From positions 4,464,001-4,528,000 of the forward strand of contig CP000474.1 in the NCBI GenBank assembly GCA_000014925.1: 64,000 bases of DNA, written 5' to 3'. Both the position numbers and the translations under genes were made by a program. This document shows, piece after piece, positions 8,864 through 17,163 of this stretch; within the stretch, counting starts at the first letter, position 1; the number at the start of each line of letters is the position of its first letter. The stretch is from Paenarthrobacter aurescens TC1 (lineage in GTDB: Bacteria; Actinomycetota; Actinomycetes; Actinomycetales; Micrococcaceae). Below the pieces are notes generated by a model. The model was given only the letters and a program-made list of their open reading frames with translations, had not been told where the DNA came from and did no database searches.

Positions 8864-8898
8864 TGGTCTATACCTAGGTCGCGTTTTGGTCTAGTCCT
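8864..8898. promoter_or_regulatory. Two dre-like (DasR-type) sites
   Basis: TGGTCTATACCT at 8864-8875 and TGGTCTAGTCCT at 8887-8898 each match the Streptomyces DasR site core TGGTCTAGACCA at 10 of 12 positions. Both are preceded by TTT, and they lie 23 bases apart. They are upstream of an operon with a GH20 hexosaminidase and a sugar importer, the kind of target DasR/NagR-type GntR regulators control in response to glucosamine phosphates. No DasR-like gene is present in the window. Confidence 0.55.
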
Positions 8899-8945
8899 TT
8901 GGCTTCCTGCGACTCGGCGGGTGCGCAGCTGAGGTTCGGGCTATA

Positions 8946-8985
8946 TACCCCCAGGGGGTACTTGACGTGATACCCCCTATGGGTA
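8946..8985 (+). promoter_or_regulatory. csoR promoter with two CsoR-type operators
   Basis: TACCCCCAGGGGGTA at 8946-8960 is a perfect 15-bp palindrome. TACCCCCTATGGGTA at 8971-8985 is a second, less perfect one, 25 bases further on. These GC-tract palindromes are typical of CsoR binding sites. A -35-like TTGACG (8962-8967) lies between them and a -10-like TATAGC (8984-8989) abuts the second, so binding should block RNA polymerase. The spacing puts transcription start at or next to the csoR ATG (8998), suggesting a leaderless message. Confidence 0.7.
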
Positions 8986-8997
8986 TAGCTTCGAGTT

Positions 8998-9363
8998 ATG
9001 AGCACGCCAGACCTGAGCATGAGCCATCCGGATGCACCCATCATCGAGGTGGATCTGGAGCACGCCGCACCCCACGGGTACACCAGCAACAAGGACGCGT
9101 ACCTCAAACGCTTGAAGCGGATTGAGGGGCAGGTCCGAGGTATTGCGCGCATGGTGGAGGAAGACAAATACTGCATCGACATCCTCACCCAAGTAGCAGC
9201 CGCAACCAAGGCACTCCATGCGGTCAGCCTGGGGCTCGTTGAAGAGCACATCGGCCACTGTGTGGTGGGTGCAGCCTCCGAGCCCAATCCCGAAGCCCGC
9301 GCCGAACAGATCGACGCCAAAGTGAAGGAGGCCACCGATGCCATCGGGCGCCTGCTGCGGTAA
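8998..9363 (+). CDS. csoR: Copper-sensing repressor CsoR
   Basis: A 121-residue DUF156/CsoR-family repressor. The Cu(I) ligands of the family are present with correct spacing: Cys59 (DKYCIDIL), His84 and Cys88 (EEHIGHCV), i.e. 25 and 4 residues apart as in Mycobacterium CsoR. The helix LKRLKRIEGQVRGIARMVEE is the characteristic DNA-contacting region. Copper binding should release it from the two palindromes upstream and derepress itself, copZ and copA. It has no Shine-Dalgarno, consistent with a leaderless start. Confidence 0.93.
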   Translation: MSTPDLSMSHPDAPIIEVDLEHAAPHGYTSNKDAYLKRLKRIEGQVRGIARMVEEDKYCIDILTQVAAATKALHAVSLGLVEEHIGHCVVGAASEPNPEARAEQIDAKVKEATDAIGRLLR

Positions 9364-9412
9364 CTCCGCCACCAACCACCACACCATTCAACTCATCACC
9401 AAGGAGCACGCC

Positions 9413-9646
9413 ATGAGCCAGACCATCCAGACCAACGTCAACGTTTCGGGTATGACCTGCGGCCACTGTGTCTCCAGCGTCAGCGAAGAAATCGAATCGC
9501 TCAGCGGCGTCGAAAACGTGGCAGTGGATCTCAACCCCGGTGGCCTGTCCACTGTGACCATCACATCAACCAAGGAGCTCTCGCCGTCGGAAATTGGCGA
9601 GGCCGTGGCAGAAGCCGGCTACCTGGTGGTAGCCAACGAAGCTTAG
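9413..9646 (+). CDS. copZ: CopZ-like copper chaperone
   Basis: A 77-residue single heavy-metal-associated domain with the metal site GMTCGHC near residue 15 and the usual beta-alpha-beta-beta-alpha-beta length. A good ribosome site (AAGGAG, 9401-9406) fixes the start at 9413. It lies between csoR and copA in the same direction and should carry Cu(I) in the cytoplasm to the CopA ATPase. Confidence 0.93.
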   Translation: MSQTIQTNVNVSGMTCGHCVSSVSEEIESLSGVENVAVDLNPGGLSTVTITSTKELSPSEIGEAVAEAGYLVVANEA

Positions 9647-9654
9647 GAGTCCTC

Positions 9655-12084
9655 TTGAGTAGCCAGGAGACTTTCAACCAACCCGCACACAGGGTCATCG
9701 AGCTGGACATCGAGGGCATGACCTGCGCCTCGTGTGTCAATCGAGTGGAACGAAAACTGGGAAAACTCGAGGGTGTAGAGGCCAGCGTCAACCTGCCCCT
9801 CGAATCAGCCCACGTCACAGTCCCAGCATCAGTGACGGATCAGCAGATCGTGGACACCGTCAATGCCACCGGCTACAAAGCCACCGTCCGCCAAGCCCCG
9901 GCGGCCCACGGACACACCTCCACCAAACAAACCCACGAACGTGGCGCCGCTGTAACGATGCCACGCGGCGAAGCCGGCGGCGTGCGGCAGCATGCGTCTA
10001 AGGGAGGCACCACCGAGCATGCAGAGCACGGCGCCGACTTCGCCGCCCAAGCCAACCACGGCGAGCACGGCGAGCACGCTACACACGAAGACCACATGGC
10101 TCACGGCCCAGCAGCCTCTACACTGCGCCCCCGCCTGATCGTCGCGGCCCTCCTGACCATCCCCGTGTTCGCAATCTCCATGATCCCCGCGTTGCAGTTC
10201 GCCAACTGGGGATGGGTTGTAGGTGCGCTTGCCCTACCAGTGGTGAGCTGGGCGGCCTGGCCCTTCCACCGGGCAGCGGCCATCAACGCACGGCACTTCG
10301 CTTCCACCATGGACACGCTCGTTTCCATTGGCGTCATCGCCGCCTACCTCTATTCGGCGTGGCAACTCTTTGTCGATCCCCGGATGACCGAACACCCCGG
10401 CATGGAAAACATGTCCGGTGGTGGCCTCTACTTTGAGGTCGCTGCGGTGGTCACAACGTTCCTGCTTCTGGGTCGCTACCTTGAAGCCAACGCCAAGGCC
10501 AAAGCGGGCAATGCCCTCAAGGCACTGCTGAATCTGGGCGCCAAGGATGCAACCATCCTGGTGGACGGCGTCGAGCAGAAGATTCCCGCGGATCAGCTCC
10601 TCGTGGACGACGTCATCGTTGTCCGCCCCGGCGAAAAGATCGCCACCGACGGCGTGGTCACGGACGGTGCATCCGCCGTCGACGCCTCACTTGTCACGGG
10701 CGAATCGGTGCCGGTGGAGGTTGGACCGGGCAGCTTGGTGACGGGCGCTACCATCAACACTTCCGGCCGGCTGCTGGTCCGGGCCACCCGCGTGGGCTCC
10801 GACACTACGCTCGCCCAGATGGGGCGTCTGGTCAGTCAGGCGCAGACGGGCAAGGCGCCCATTGCGCGGCTCGCTGACAGGATCAGCTCTGTCTTCGTCC
10901 CGATTGTCCTGGTTATCGCCTTGGCCACGTTCCTTCTGTGGTTGTTCTTCTCGGGCGACCTCAACGCAGCCTTCACCGCCGCCGTCGCCGTCCTGGTCAT
11001 CGCTTGCCCCTGCGCCCTGGGCCTGGCAACTCCCGTCGGGCTACTGACGGGGACGGGCCGCGGAGCTCAGCTGGGCATCCTCATCAAGGGCCCTCAGGTT
11101 CTTGAGGACACTCGCCACGTGGACACCATCCTGCTGGACAAGACAGGCACCGTGACCAGTGGCAAGCTCGCTGTGGACCACACAACGGGCCTCAACGGCT
11201 ACTCGCCGGCCACCGTCTTGACGTTGGCCGGAGCGGTTGAGTCGGCATCAGAGCATCCGATAGCGCACGCAATTGCGGCCGCGGCGAAGGACGCCATGCG
11301 CGACGCCGGCACTCTCCCTGGTGCTGACGGCTTCAGTTCCGCTCCCGGCGGTGGCGTCAGGGGGTCCGTTGCAGTTGACGGGGTCTCCAAGATGGTGGTC
11401 GTCGGACGCTCGGGCTGGCTGGAGGAGAACGGCATCCCGCTCGATTCAAGCCAACGGGAAGCCCTCACGGCCGAAGAAAACGGCGGCGCCACTGCTATCT
11501 GGGTTGCGGTGGACGGCAAGGCCGCCGGAATCGTGAGCCTGAGCGACACCATCAAACCTGGCTCGGCAGCTGCGATACAGAAGCTTAAGGGAATGGGAAT
11601 TCGGCCCATCCTGCTGACCGGCGACAATGCTGCAGTTGCCGCCCAGGTGGCTGCCGCCGTCGGGATCTCACCGGACGACGTGTTCGCCGGCGTACTGCCG
11701 GAGGGGAAAGTTGAGGCGGTCAGGAAGCTGCAGGCATCCGGTGCGACGGTTGCCATGGCCGGTGACGGCGTGAACGACGCCGCGGCCTTGGCACAGTCGG
11801 ACCTTGGAATCGCGATGGGATCCGGCACGGATGTGGCGATAGAAGCCTCGGATTTGACGGTGATGGGCAGTGACCTGGGTCAGCTGGTGCAGGCGATTGA
11901 GCTGTCCCGCAAGACCCTGTCCACCATCAAGACCAACCTGTTCTGGGCGTTCTTCTACAACGCAATCGGCATCCCGGTGGCAGCACTCGGGTTCCTGAAC
12001 CCGATGATCGCCGGCGCAGCAATGGCAGCCAGCTCGGTGCTGGTAGTAGCGAACTCGCTGAGGCTGCGCTCGTTCGGTAAGTAG
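9655..12084 (+). CDS. copA: Copper-exporting P1B-type ATPase CopA
   Basis: An 809-residue P-type ATPase with a TTG start placed by AGGAG at 9645-9649. In order: one heavy-metal domain (MTCASC, residues 22-27); a His-rich linker (about residues 80-150); membrane helices; the ion-binding CPC motif (Cys451-Pro-Cys453); the phosphorylation site DKTGT (Asp495); the SEHPIAHA nucleotide-binding motif; and the hinge GDGVNDAA. It exports Cu(I) from the cytoplasm. It follows copZ by 8 bases under CsoR control. The linker is unusually long and rich in His, and may add metal-binding capacity. Confidence 0.95.
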   Translation: MSSQETFNQPAHRVIELDIEGMTCASCVNRVERKLGKLEGVEASVNLPLESAHVTVPASVTDQQIVDTVNATGYKATVRQAPAAHGHTSTKQTHERGAAVTMPRGEAGGVRQHASKGGTTEHAEHGADFAAQANHGEHGEHATHEDHMAHGPAASTLRPRLIVAALLTIPVFAISMIPALQFANWGWVVGALALPVVSWAAWPFHRAAAINARHFASTMDTLVSIGVIAAYLYSAWQLFVDPRMTEHPGMENMSGGGLYFEVAAVVTTFLLLGRYLEANAKAKAGNALKALLNLGAKDATILVDGVEQKIPADQLLVDDVIVVRPGEKIATDGVVTDGASAVDASLVTGESVPVEVGPGSLVTGATINTSGRLLVRATRVGSDTTLAQMGRLVSQAQTGKAPIARLADRISSVFVPIVLVIALATFLLWLFFSGDLNAAFTAAVAVLVIACPCALGLATPVGLLTGTGRGAQLGILIKGPQVLEDTRHVDTILLDKTGTVTSGKLAVDHTTGLNGYSPATVLTLAGAVESASEHPIAHAIAAAAKDAMRDAGTLPGADGFSSAPGGGVRGSVAVDGVSKMVVVGRSGWLEENGIPLDSSQREALTAEENGGATAIWVAVDGKAAGIVSLSDTIKPGSAAAIQKLKGMGIRPILLTGDNAAVAAQVAAAVGISPDDVFAGVLPEGKVEAVRKLQASGATVAMAGDGVNDAAALAQSDLGIAMGSGTDVAIEASDLTVMGSDLGQLVQAIELSRKTLSTIKTNLFWAFFYNAIGIPVAALGFLNPMIAGAAMAASSVLVVANSLRLRSFGK

Positions 12085-12094
12085 ACCCAACTGA

Positions 12095-12142
12095 CTGGCA
12101 GTAGTGGTTGTTCTGACCCTTTAGAACAACCACTACTGCCAG
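12095..12142. terminator. Perfect 20-bp stem hairpin between convergent genes
   Basis: The arms 12095-12114 and 12123-12142 pair perfectly over 20 bases around an 8-base loop. The hairpin lies 10 bases after the copA stop and 20 bases from the stop of the convergent DUF2277 gene, so it may end transcription from both sides. There is no clear T-run on either side. The unusually long perfect stem also suggests a dispersed palindromic repeat. Confidence 0.6.
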
Positions 12143-12162
12143 CTACATTTGCGGCCGGGGCT

Positions 12163-12435
12163 CTAAGCAGTCCCGAACCGAACCGCAGCCCGGGCCTTGG
12201 CTTTGGCGGCTTCCTCGTCACGATTCTTAGCCGGGCCGTGGCTCACCAAGGAGTCCAGGAGATGCTGCGTAATATGGGCGATCTCGTGGACAGCCTCCGC
12301 GAAAGCTTCCTCATTGGCTTTGGAGGGCTTGGTGGATCCGCTGATTTTGCGCACGTATTGCAGGGCAGCGGCCTCCACTTCGGCGCTCGTAGCGTGCGGT
12401 TCGAAGTTATGCAGGGTCCTGATATTGCGGCACAT
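12163..12435 (-). CDS. DUF2277 domain protein
   Basis: A 90-residue protein matching DUF2277: it starts MCRNIRTLHNFEPHATSAEV and has the conserved ALQYVRKISGSTKPS and FAEAVHEIAHITQHLLDSL segments. It is soluble and mostly helical. Function is not known; the name of the family is the only assignment. It converges on copA. Confidence 0.85.
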   Translation of the reverse strand: MCRNIRTLHNFEPHATSAEVEAAALQYVRKISGSTKPSKANEEAFAEAVHEIAHITQHLLDSLVSHGPAKNRDEEAAKAKARAAVRFGTA

Positions 12436-12593
12436 AACCCCATGCTAACTATGGGCAGTGCTCCATGGGGAGGGGTGCCCATCGACGGTTTTTGGATTCC
12501 CGGGATAGGTTTTAGCTATTGGATCTTCCGGATGAGCCGGAGGCCGCTGGGGATGCCGAAGAGCTCGGGTCCGAAATAATGAAGGAGAATCTC

Positions 12594-12857
12594 ATGGCTA
12601 TTTGGGGTGCAGATGTTGATCAGCTTCGTCAGCTCGGTAACAAGCTGAAGGCCGGTGCTGAGAACATCGAGCAGCAGCGTTCACAGCTCAAGGGCGCACT
12701 TGACGGCACCGACTGGAAGGGCCCGGACGCTGACAAGTTCCGCGGCGAGTGGGACAGCCAGCACGCTTCCAACCTGAAGAAGGTTGCCGACGCACTTCGC
12801 GAAGCCGGCGATCGCGCTCAGAAGAACGCTGAGCAGCAGCAGCAGGCCTCCAACTAA
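12594..12857 (+). CDS. WXG100 family protein (orphan)
   Basis: An 87-residue all-helical protein with the WXG-type turn DWKGPDADKF in the middle, typical length and no signal peptide, as in ESX/type VII substrates. The ATG at 12594 is placed by AAGGAG just upstream; a longer frame reading from 12519 is not supported. No EccC ATPase, membrane component or LXG toxin is nearby, so its secretion partner must lie elsewhere, or it may work alone. A terminator hairpin follows directly. Confidence 0.88.
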   Translation: MAIWGADVDQLRQLGNKLKAGAENIEQQRSQLKGALDGTDWKGPDADKFRGEWDSQHASNLKKVADALREAGDRAQKNAEQQQQASN

Positions 12858-12867
12858 GACAGTTGGA

Positions 12868-12899
12868 AGAACCCCGGACGCAGCAGCGTCCGGGGTTCT
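12868..12899 (+). terminator. Terminator-like hairpin after WXG100 gene
   Basis: A 14-bp perfect GC-rich stem (12868-12881 with 12886-12899) around the loop AGCA begins 11 bases after the WXG100 stop. No long T-run follows, but position and strength fit a factor-independent terminator in a high-GC genome. Confidence 0.7.
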
Positions 12900-13017
12900 C
12901 GCTGTTAAGGGCGCCGAAACCCGGCCTTGTTCGTCCATGTTGCCGTTGTACGGCGAGGAGCTCGAACAACTCCGGGAATCCCGCGGCCCGGTTGCCCGGA
13001 AGCATTGTTTGTGGCGC

Positions 13018-14058
13018 TTAGTTGTGGGGCGCCTTCGCGGCCCGCCCGGCGGGGACGGGCTCGGCGTCGTTCGGGTGATCCAGAACCCGGGTAACTTCCT
13101 GAGATGCCCGGTCTGCCTTTCGATCTCCGCGCAGCTCATCGACGCGTACCAGGACCACGCCGCCCACAATGAGCAGGCCGCCCAGCAGCTGAATTGGCCC
13201 GGGGAGTTCACCCAAAAGCAGCCAGGCCCAGATCACGGCGAAGAGCACTTCGGTCAGGGATACGAACGACGCCACCTTCGAACCCAGGCTGCGGGCAGCC
13301 ATGATTCCGGAAACGTACGCCAGCACGGTGGCCAGGATGATAAGCCCGACGGCGGAGACCCACCAGGGGGTGGTCCACGGCCCAAGCGTTGTGTCGGCGG
13401 TGCTGAAACTCATGGGAAGCAGTCCCAACAGGCCCACGAGCCATATGACCAGCGCTCCCACAAACAGACCCCCGGAGGCGAGCACCAGTGGAGGCAGAGA
13501 GTCGTTCTCCTTCGCGGTAATGAAGAAGTAGATCACCAGGCAGACGGCGGCGGCCATACCCCAAAGAACTCCGATGAAGTCGACCTTCACGGCGCCGGTC
13601 AGGTCAAGCACCAGAACCAGGCCGCCCAGGGACAAGAGGGCACCGGCAGCGGTGAGTGCGCGGGGTCGCCGTCGGCTGGCAATCCAGAGCCACAGCACAA
13701 TCATCACGGGAGCCAGGTACTCCAGCAGTAGTGCTACGCCCACGGACAAGCGGGCTACAGCATTGAAGTAGAAAAGCTGGCATCCGGCCACTCCGATGAG
13801 CCCGAACAGCAGGATGGTGAGCCAGTTGTCCTTGAGTTGGTGCCAGCGGCCGCGAAGAACCACGACGGCGGGAATCGCCAGGATCAGTGCGGCACCAGTG
13901 AGGCGCACGGCAACCGCGGCGCCGGGTGACCAACCGGTCTCCAGCATCGACTTGGCAAACGAGCCGGACGTGCCGAAAACGGCCGAAGAAAAGAGTGCGA
14001 TGCCGAGTCCCGATGCCAGGAAACTCTTTGCATCAGCCTTCGTCGTTGGAGCTGACAC
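13018..14058 (-). CDS. EamA/DMT-family transporter
   Basis: A 346-residue membrane protein with about ten spans in two EamA repeats (for example GIALFSSAVFGTSGSFAKSM early, and FVSLTEVLFAVIWAWLLLGE near the end), typical of drug/metabolite exporters such as RhaT/YdcZ relatives. GTG start with AGGAGG six bases upstream. It is divergent from the CGNR gene with a 71-base shared promoter region. Substrate unknown. Confidence 0.9.
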   Translation of the reverse strand: MSAPTTKADAKSFLASGLGIALFSSAVFGTSGSFAKSMLETGWSPGAAVAVRLTGAALILAIPAVVVLRGRWHQLKDNWLTILLFGLIGVAGCQLFYFNAVARLSVGVALLLEYLAPVMIVLWLWIASRRRPRALTAAGALLSLGGLVLVLDLTGAVKVDFIGVLWGMAAAVCLVIYFFITAKENDSLPPLVLASGGLFVGALVIWLVGLLGLLPMSFSTADTTLGPWTTPWWVSAVGLIILATVLAYVSGIMAARSLGSKVASFVSLTEVLFAVIWAWLLLGELPGPIQLLGGLLIVGGVVLVRVDELRGDRKADRASQEVTRVLDHPNDAEPVPAGRAAKAPHN

Positions 14059-14129
14059 AGCAGCCTCCTGTCAGGAGTAAAGTGGGCTTATGGTCATGAC
14101 AATACTCCCGAAACATGTAAGGAGTCAAA

Positions 14130-14678
14130 GTGCTTTTTGCGCCTGACACCGAGGTTGCCCTTCGTAGCGTCGTCAATCTCATCAACACTGCCGCCAACGG
14201 TGAGGAATCCCTGGCCACGGTGGAGGACCTCGACTCATTCCTGGACGCCGAAGAGTTCACTGGCTCACGGGTAAATACTCCTGCGGAACTGAACAGCATT
14301 AAGCGTCTGCGCAGCGAACTGGCTGCACTTTGGAGCGCCGACGAAGACACTGCGGCCAAGTCCGTCAACAAGCTGCTCACCGACGCCAAGGCGCTCCCCC
14401 AGCTCGTGAAACATGATCACTGGGATTGGCATCTCCACGCCACCACGCCGGAAGCGCCCCTGGCAGACCGGATGGGCACTGAAGCTGCCATGGCCATCAT
14501 CGACGTCATCCGCAGCAAAGAGATGGAGCGCATGCGCGTATGCGCCGCGGACGACTGTGACGCCGTGGTTCTGGACCTCAGCCGCAACCGCTCAAAGCTC
14601 TACTGCGACACCGGCAACTGCGCCAACCGCGCCCACGTCGCGGCATATCGGGCAAGAAAGGCCGCCGAGGGCGAGTAA
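14130..14678 (+). CDS. CGNR zinc-finger (ABATE-domain) regulator
   Basis: A 182-residue protein with an N-terminal ABATE-type helical domain and a C-terminal treble-clef-like zinc finger: CAADDC, then a basic strand, then CDTGNCANRAHVAAYRARK. In most relatives the last motif reads CGNR; here it is CANR, a small deviation. These proteins are thought to be DNA-binding stress regulators. GTG start placed by AAGGAG at 14119-14124. Divergent from the EamA transporter, which it may control. Confidence 0.88.
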   Translation: MLFAPDTEVALRSVVNLINTAANGEESLATVEDLDSFLDAEEFTGSRVNTPAELNSIKRLRSELAALWSADEDTAAKSVNKLLTDAKALPQLVKHDHWDWHLHATTPEAPLADRMGTEAAMAIIDVIRSKEMERMRVCAADDCDAVVLDLSRNRSKLYCDTGNCANRAHVAAYRARKAAEGE

Positions 14679-14732
14679 TACCGGAGGGCTGCACCAAGCT
14701 CAGCACGTCACGCAGAAAATCCGACACCCCAC

Positions 14733-14768
14733 AAAAAAGGCGCTCCCCCACTAAGGTGAGGAAGCGCC
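14733..14768 (-). terminator. Rho-independent terminator (minus strand)
   Basis: A hairpin (14739-14768, GGCGCT...AGCGCC ends with internal mismatches) is followed on the minus strand by six T (14738-14733). It lies 6 bases past the stop of the gene at 14775-15119 and ends that transcript. Confidence 0.75.
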
Positions 14769-14774
14769 GGAAAG

Positions 14775-15119
14775 TCAGCGGCCGTCGTCGGGCGTTTCAG
14801 TCCCGTCATCCGGACCACCAGGACCGCCGTGGCCGGGACGCTTGGAGCTGAGGTTGACGCCGGAACCCTTGCCGAGGTGGTCGGCGTTCTCCTTGTGGCT
14901 CATGGACAGCATGGCGGCCACAACGAGGCTCACGATGAACGCGATGCCGGCGCCAGTGAAGGCGAGGTCGAAGCGCGGGGCACGTGCGCTTCCGCCGGAC
15001 GCGAAAATGAGCACGGCAACAAAGGCCAGTACTGCAAAGAACGCGGAGAACATGAGGGGTCCCTTGACCGAGGTCCGCATCTTGCGCGGTTCTCCTGGTG
15101 TCTGGTCTGCCACGGTCAT
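14775..15119 (-). CDS. Small membrane protein, unknown function
   Basis: A 114-residue protein with two hydrophobic spans (MFSAFFAVLAFVAVLIFASG and FTGAGIAFIVSLVVAAMLSM) and a Gly/Asp-rich, charged C-terminal tail (RPGHGGPGGPDDGTETPDDG). The topology is probably a hairpin with both ends inside. Ribosome site GGAGG lies just upstream of the ATG. I do not recognise a characterised family. The membrane-protein gene at 15188 is on the same strand 68 bases upstream. Confidence 0.7.
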   Translation of the reverse strand: MTVADQTPGEPRKMRTSVKGPLMFSAFFAVLAFVAVLIFASGGSARAPRFDLAFTGAGIAFIVSLVVAAMLSMSHKENADHLGKGSGVNLSSKRPGHGGPGGPDDGTETPDDGR

Positions 15120-15187
15120 TCCTCCAATGATGGCGGTTCGTGTCCGCCGGTCAGTAAAAGTTCTACAACGAGTAGAACGTCCAACTC

Positions 15188-15772
15188 CTAGTTTACGGCC
15201 TCAGGCGAAGCGCCGGGCGCAGCAGCTTGGGCCGGGCCTCCGGCAGCGGTCCGTGCGTCGTGCCGCAGCGTCAGGCCGGACAGGATCCACAGCACACCGG
15301 AAATGATGGCCCCGCCACCGGCAACGCCCAAGAGTGCATGCGCGCCCAGCGACGTGAAGAACGGCAGCATCACCGCAGTGCCCACAGCAATAACGCCCGA
15401 GATGAGCCAGTCACGCGCCAACGAGTCCCGCTTCCGGAGGCCATGGACGAACTCAAGGAGGCCCAGCACCAGCAATGCAAACATGGCCGAAAGGGCAACC
15501 CCGTCGTCAGACTGTGTGACCAACGCGCCGATGCCTCCGAGCGCAACAACCACCGGCACGGCAACGGGCAATGCGCGGGACATCCACACAGCCGCTGCAG
15601 TCGCCAGCAGGTACAGCCCCACAGCCCACGCCATGACGTGAACGGATGGCGAAGCCCAAAAGATGGTGACCGCACCGAACAACAGTGCAACCGTCGCGCG
15701 GATCAGCACGGGTTTCCAGAGTTCAGCCGCGGAGGCAGAAGGAGACTGGGCAGGAGTCGCTGGGAGAGTCAC
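15188..15772 (-). CDS. Hydrophobic membrane protein (HdeD-like topology)
   Basis: A 194-residue protein with about six closely spaced membrane helices (for example LIRATVALLFGAVTIFWASP and ISGVIAVGTAVMLPFFTSLG) and short loops, resembling the general design of HdeD/DUF308-type proteins. GTG start 9 bases after the MATE gene stop, so it is probably co-transcribed with MATE. Function unknown. Confidence 0.75.
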   Translation of the reverse strand: MTLPATPAQSPSASAAELWKPVLIRATVALLFGAVTIFWASPSVHVMAWAVGLYLLATAAAVWMSRALPVAVPVVVALGGIGALVTQSDDGVALSAMFALLVLGLLEFVHGLRKRDSLARDWLISGVIAVGTAVMLPFFTSLGAHALLGVAGGGAIISGVLWILSGLTLRHDARTAAGGPAQAAAPGASPEAVN

Positions 15773-15781
15773 CCGTCCAGT

Positions 15782-17122
15782 TTAGTGCGAACCGAGCACC
15801 ATCCACCGGTCGGTCCTCGCGCGCAGCCCCAAAGTCACGCCGCGGGCCAGCATGTAGCCCAGCGCAAACGACGCCCACAACCAAAGGAGCCCCGCCTCGC
15901 CGTCGGGCTTTGTTTGGTGGATGACCACCAGCAACGGCAAGTAGACCACCAAATTTACGACGCCGGCAATCGCCAGGTAGCGTGCGTCGCCGGCGCCTAT
16001 GAGAACTCCGTCCAGGACGAACACGTAGCCAGCCAGGGGCTGCCCCACGGCGAGGACCCAGAGGGCGACGGTGAGGGCTGACCGGACACCGGCGTCGGAG
16101 GTGAAGAGGTATCCGGCCCAGGGTGCCGCAATGGCCAGAAGCACGCCGGTGATCACACCGAACCCGAGTCCCCAGCGGATCATGGTGCGGGTCAGTTCAC
16201 GCACGCGTTCTGCGTTCCTGGCGCCGAGTTCCTTGCCGATCAGGGCCTGCGCCGCAATGGCCAGCGCATCCAAGGCAAAGGCGAGGAAGGAGAAAATCGT
16301 CATGGCCAGCTGGTGTGCCGCAAGGTTCACGGCGCCTTGGGCGGTCACCACGAGGACAGTTGCGAGGATTGCCAGGCGAAGGCTCAGCGTGCGGAGCATG
16401 AGCCACGAACCCACCTTGGTCATGGCCCGGACGCCGTGCCAGTCGGGCTTGAGGGACACTCCGTGGTGCCGCGCATTCCGGCCGACCATCACCAAGTAGA
16501 CGGCGGCCATGGCCCATTGTGCAATGCTCGTGCCAATCGCGGAGCCAGCCACGGACATATTCAACCCATACACGAAGAACACGTTGAGGGCGATGTTGAC
16601 GGCGAAGCCCGCAGTTGCCACCACCAGCGGCGTCCGGGTGTCCTGCAACCCCCTCAGGACGCCCGTGCCGGCAAAGATAAGGAGCATCGCGGCCAAGCCA
16701 GGCATGGACCAGCGAAGGTAATCGACGGCGAATTGCTGCACGTCGCCAGTAGCTCCCATGAACCCAACCAACGGCTCGGCCGCAACGAAACCGGCCACGG
16801 CGAGCGCCAGCCCGAGCAGCAGTGCCAGCCAGACGCCGTCGCGCCCTGCTGCCAAAGCCTTCCCCAGCTTGCCGTCGCCGATCGCCCGGGCGACTGCCGG
16901 CGTCGTCGAGTATGCCAGGAAGACCATGAGCCCCACGGCGGTGTGCAGGATGGTGGATGCAAGGCCAACACCTGCCAGTTGGTCGACGCCCAGGTGCCCC
17001 ACGATTGCGGAGTCAGCCAGCAAGAACAGCGGCTCGGCAATGAGCGCGCCGAAGGCAGGGACGGCCAGGCGCAGGATCTCGCGGGCGTTGGAGCGGGGTG
17101 TGGTGGTTGTGGTTTGAGGCAC
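15782..17122 (-). CDS. MATE-family efflux transporter (DinF type)
   Basis: A 446-residue, 12-span transporter. Typical MATE elements are LRLAVPAFGALIAEPLFLLADSA at the N-terminus and the repeated PLVVATAGFAVNIALNVFFV-type half. It expels cationic compounds in exchange for protons or sodium. GTG start. Divergent from the gene at 17164, with only about 40 bases between the two starts. Confidence 0.92.
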   Translation of the reverse strand: MPQTTTTTPRSNAREILRLAVPAFGALIAEPLFLLADSAIVGHLGVDQLAGVGLASTILHTAVGLMVFLAYSTTPAVARAIGDGKLGKALAAGRDGVWLALLLGLALAVAGFVAAEPLVGFMGATGDVQQFAVDYLRWSMPGLAAMLLIFAGTGVLRGLQDTRTPLVVATAGFAVNIALNVFFVYGLNMSVAGSAIGTSIAQWAMAAVYLVMVGRNARHHGVSLKPDWHGVRAMTKVGSWLMLRTLSLRLAILATVLVVTAQGAVNLAAHQLAMTIFSFLAFALDALAIAAQALIGKELGARNAERVRELTRTMIRWGLGFGVITGVLLAIAAPWAGYLFTSDAGVRSALTVALWVLAVGQPLAGYVFVLDGVLIGAGDARYLAIAGVVNLVVYLPLLVVIHQTKPDGEAGLLWLWASFALGYMLARGVTLGLRARTDRWMVLGSH

Positions 17123-17163
17123 TAAACAAGCCTAGTCGGCCGCGGGCCGGGTACATTTGGGCG

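Noticed and set aside
13018..13731. Long plus-strand ORF at 12784-13731 opposite the EamA transporter
   Set aside because: It is Gly/Gln/His/Pro-rich without any fold and is the reverse shadow of a clear membrane protein.
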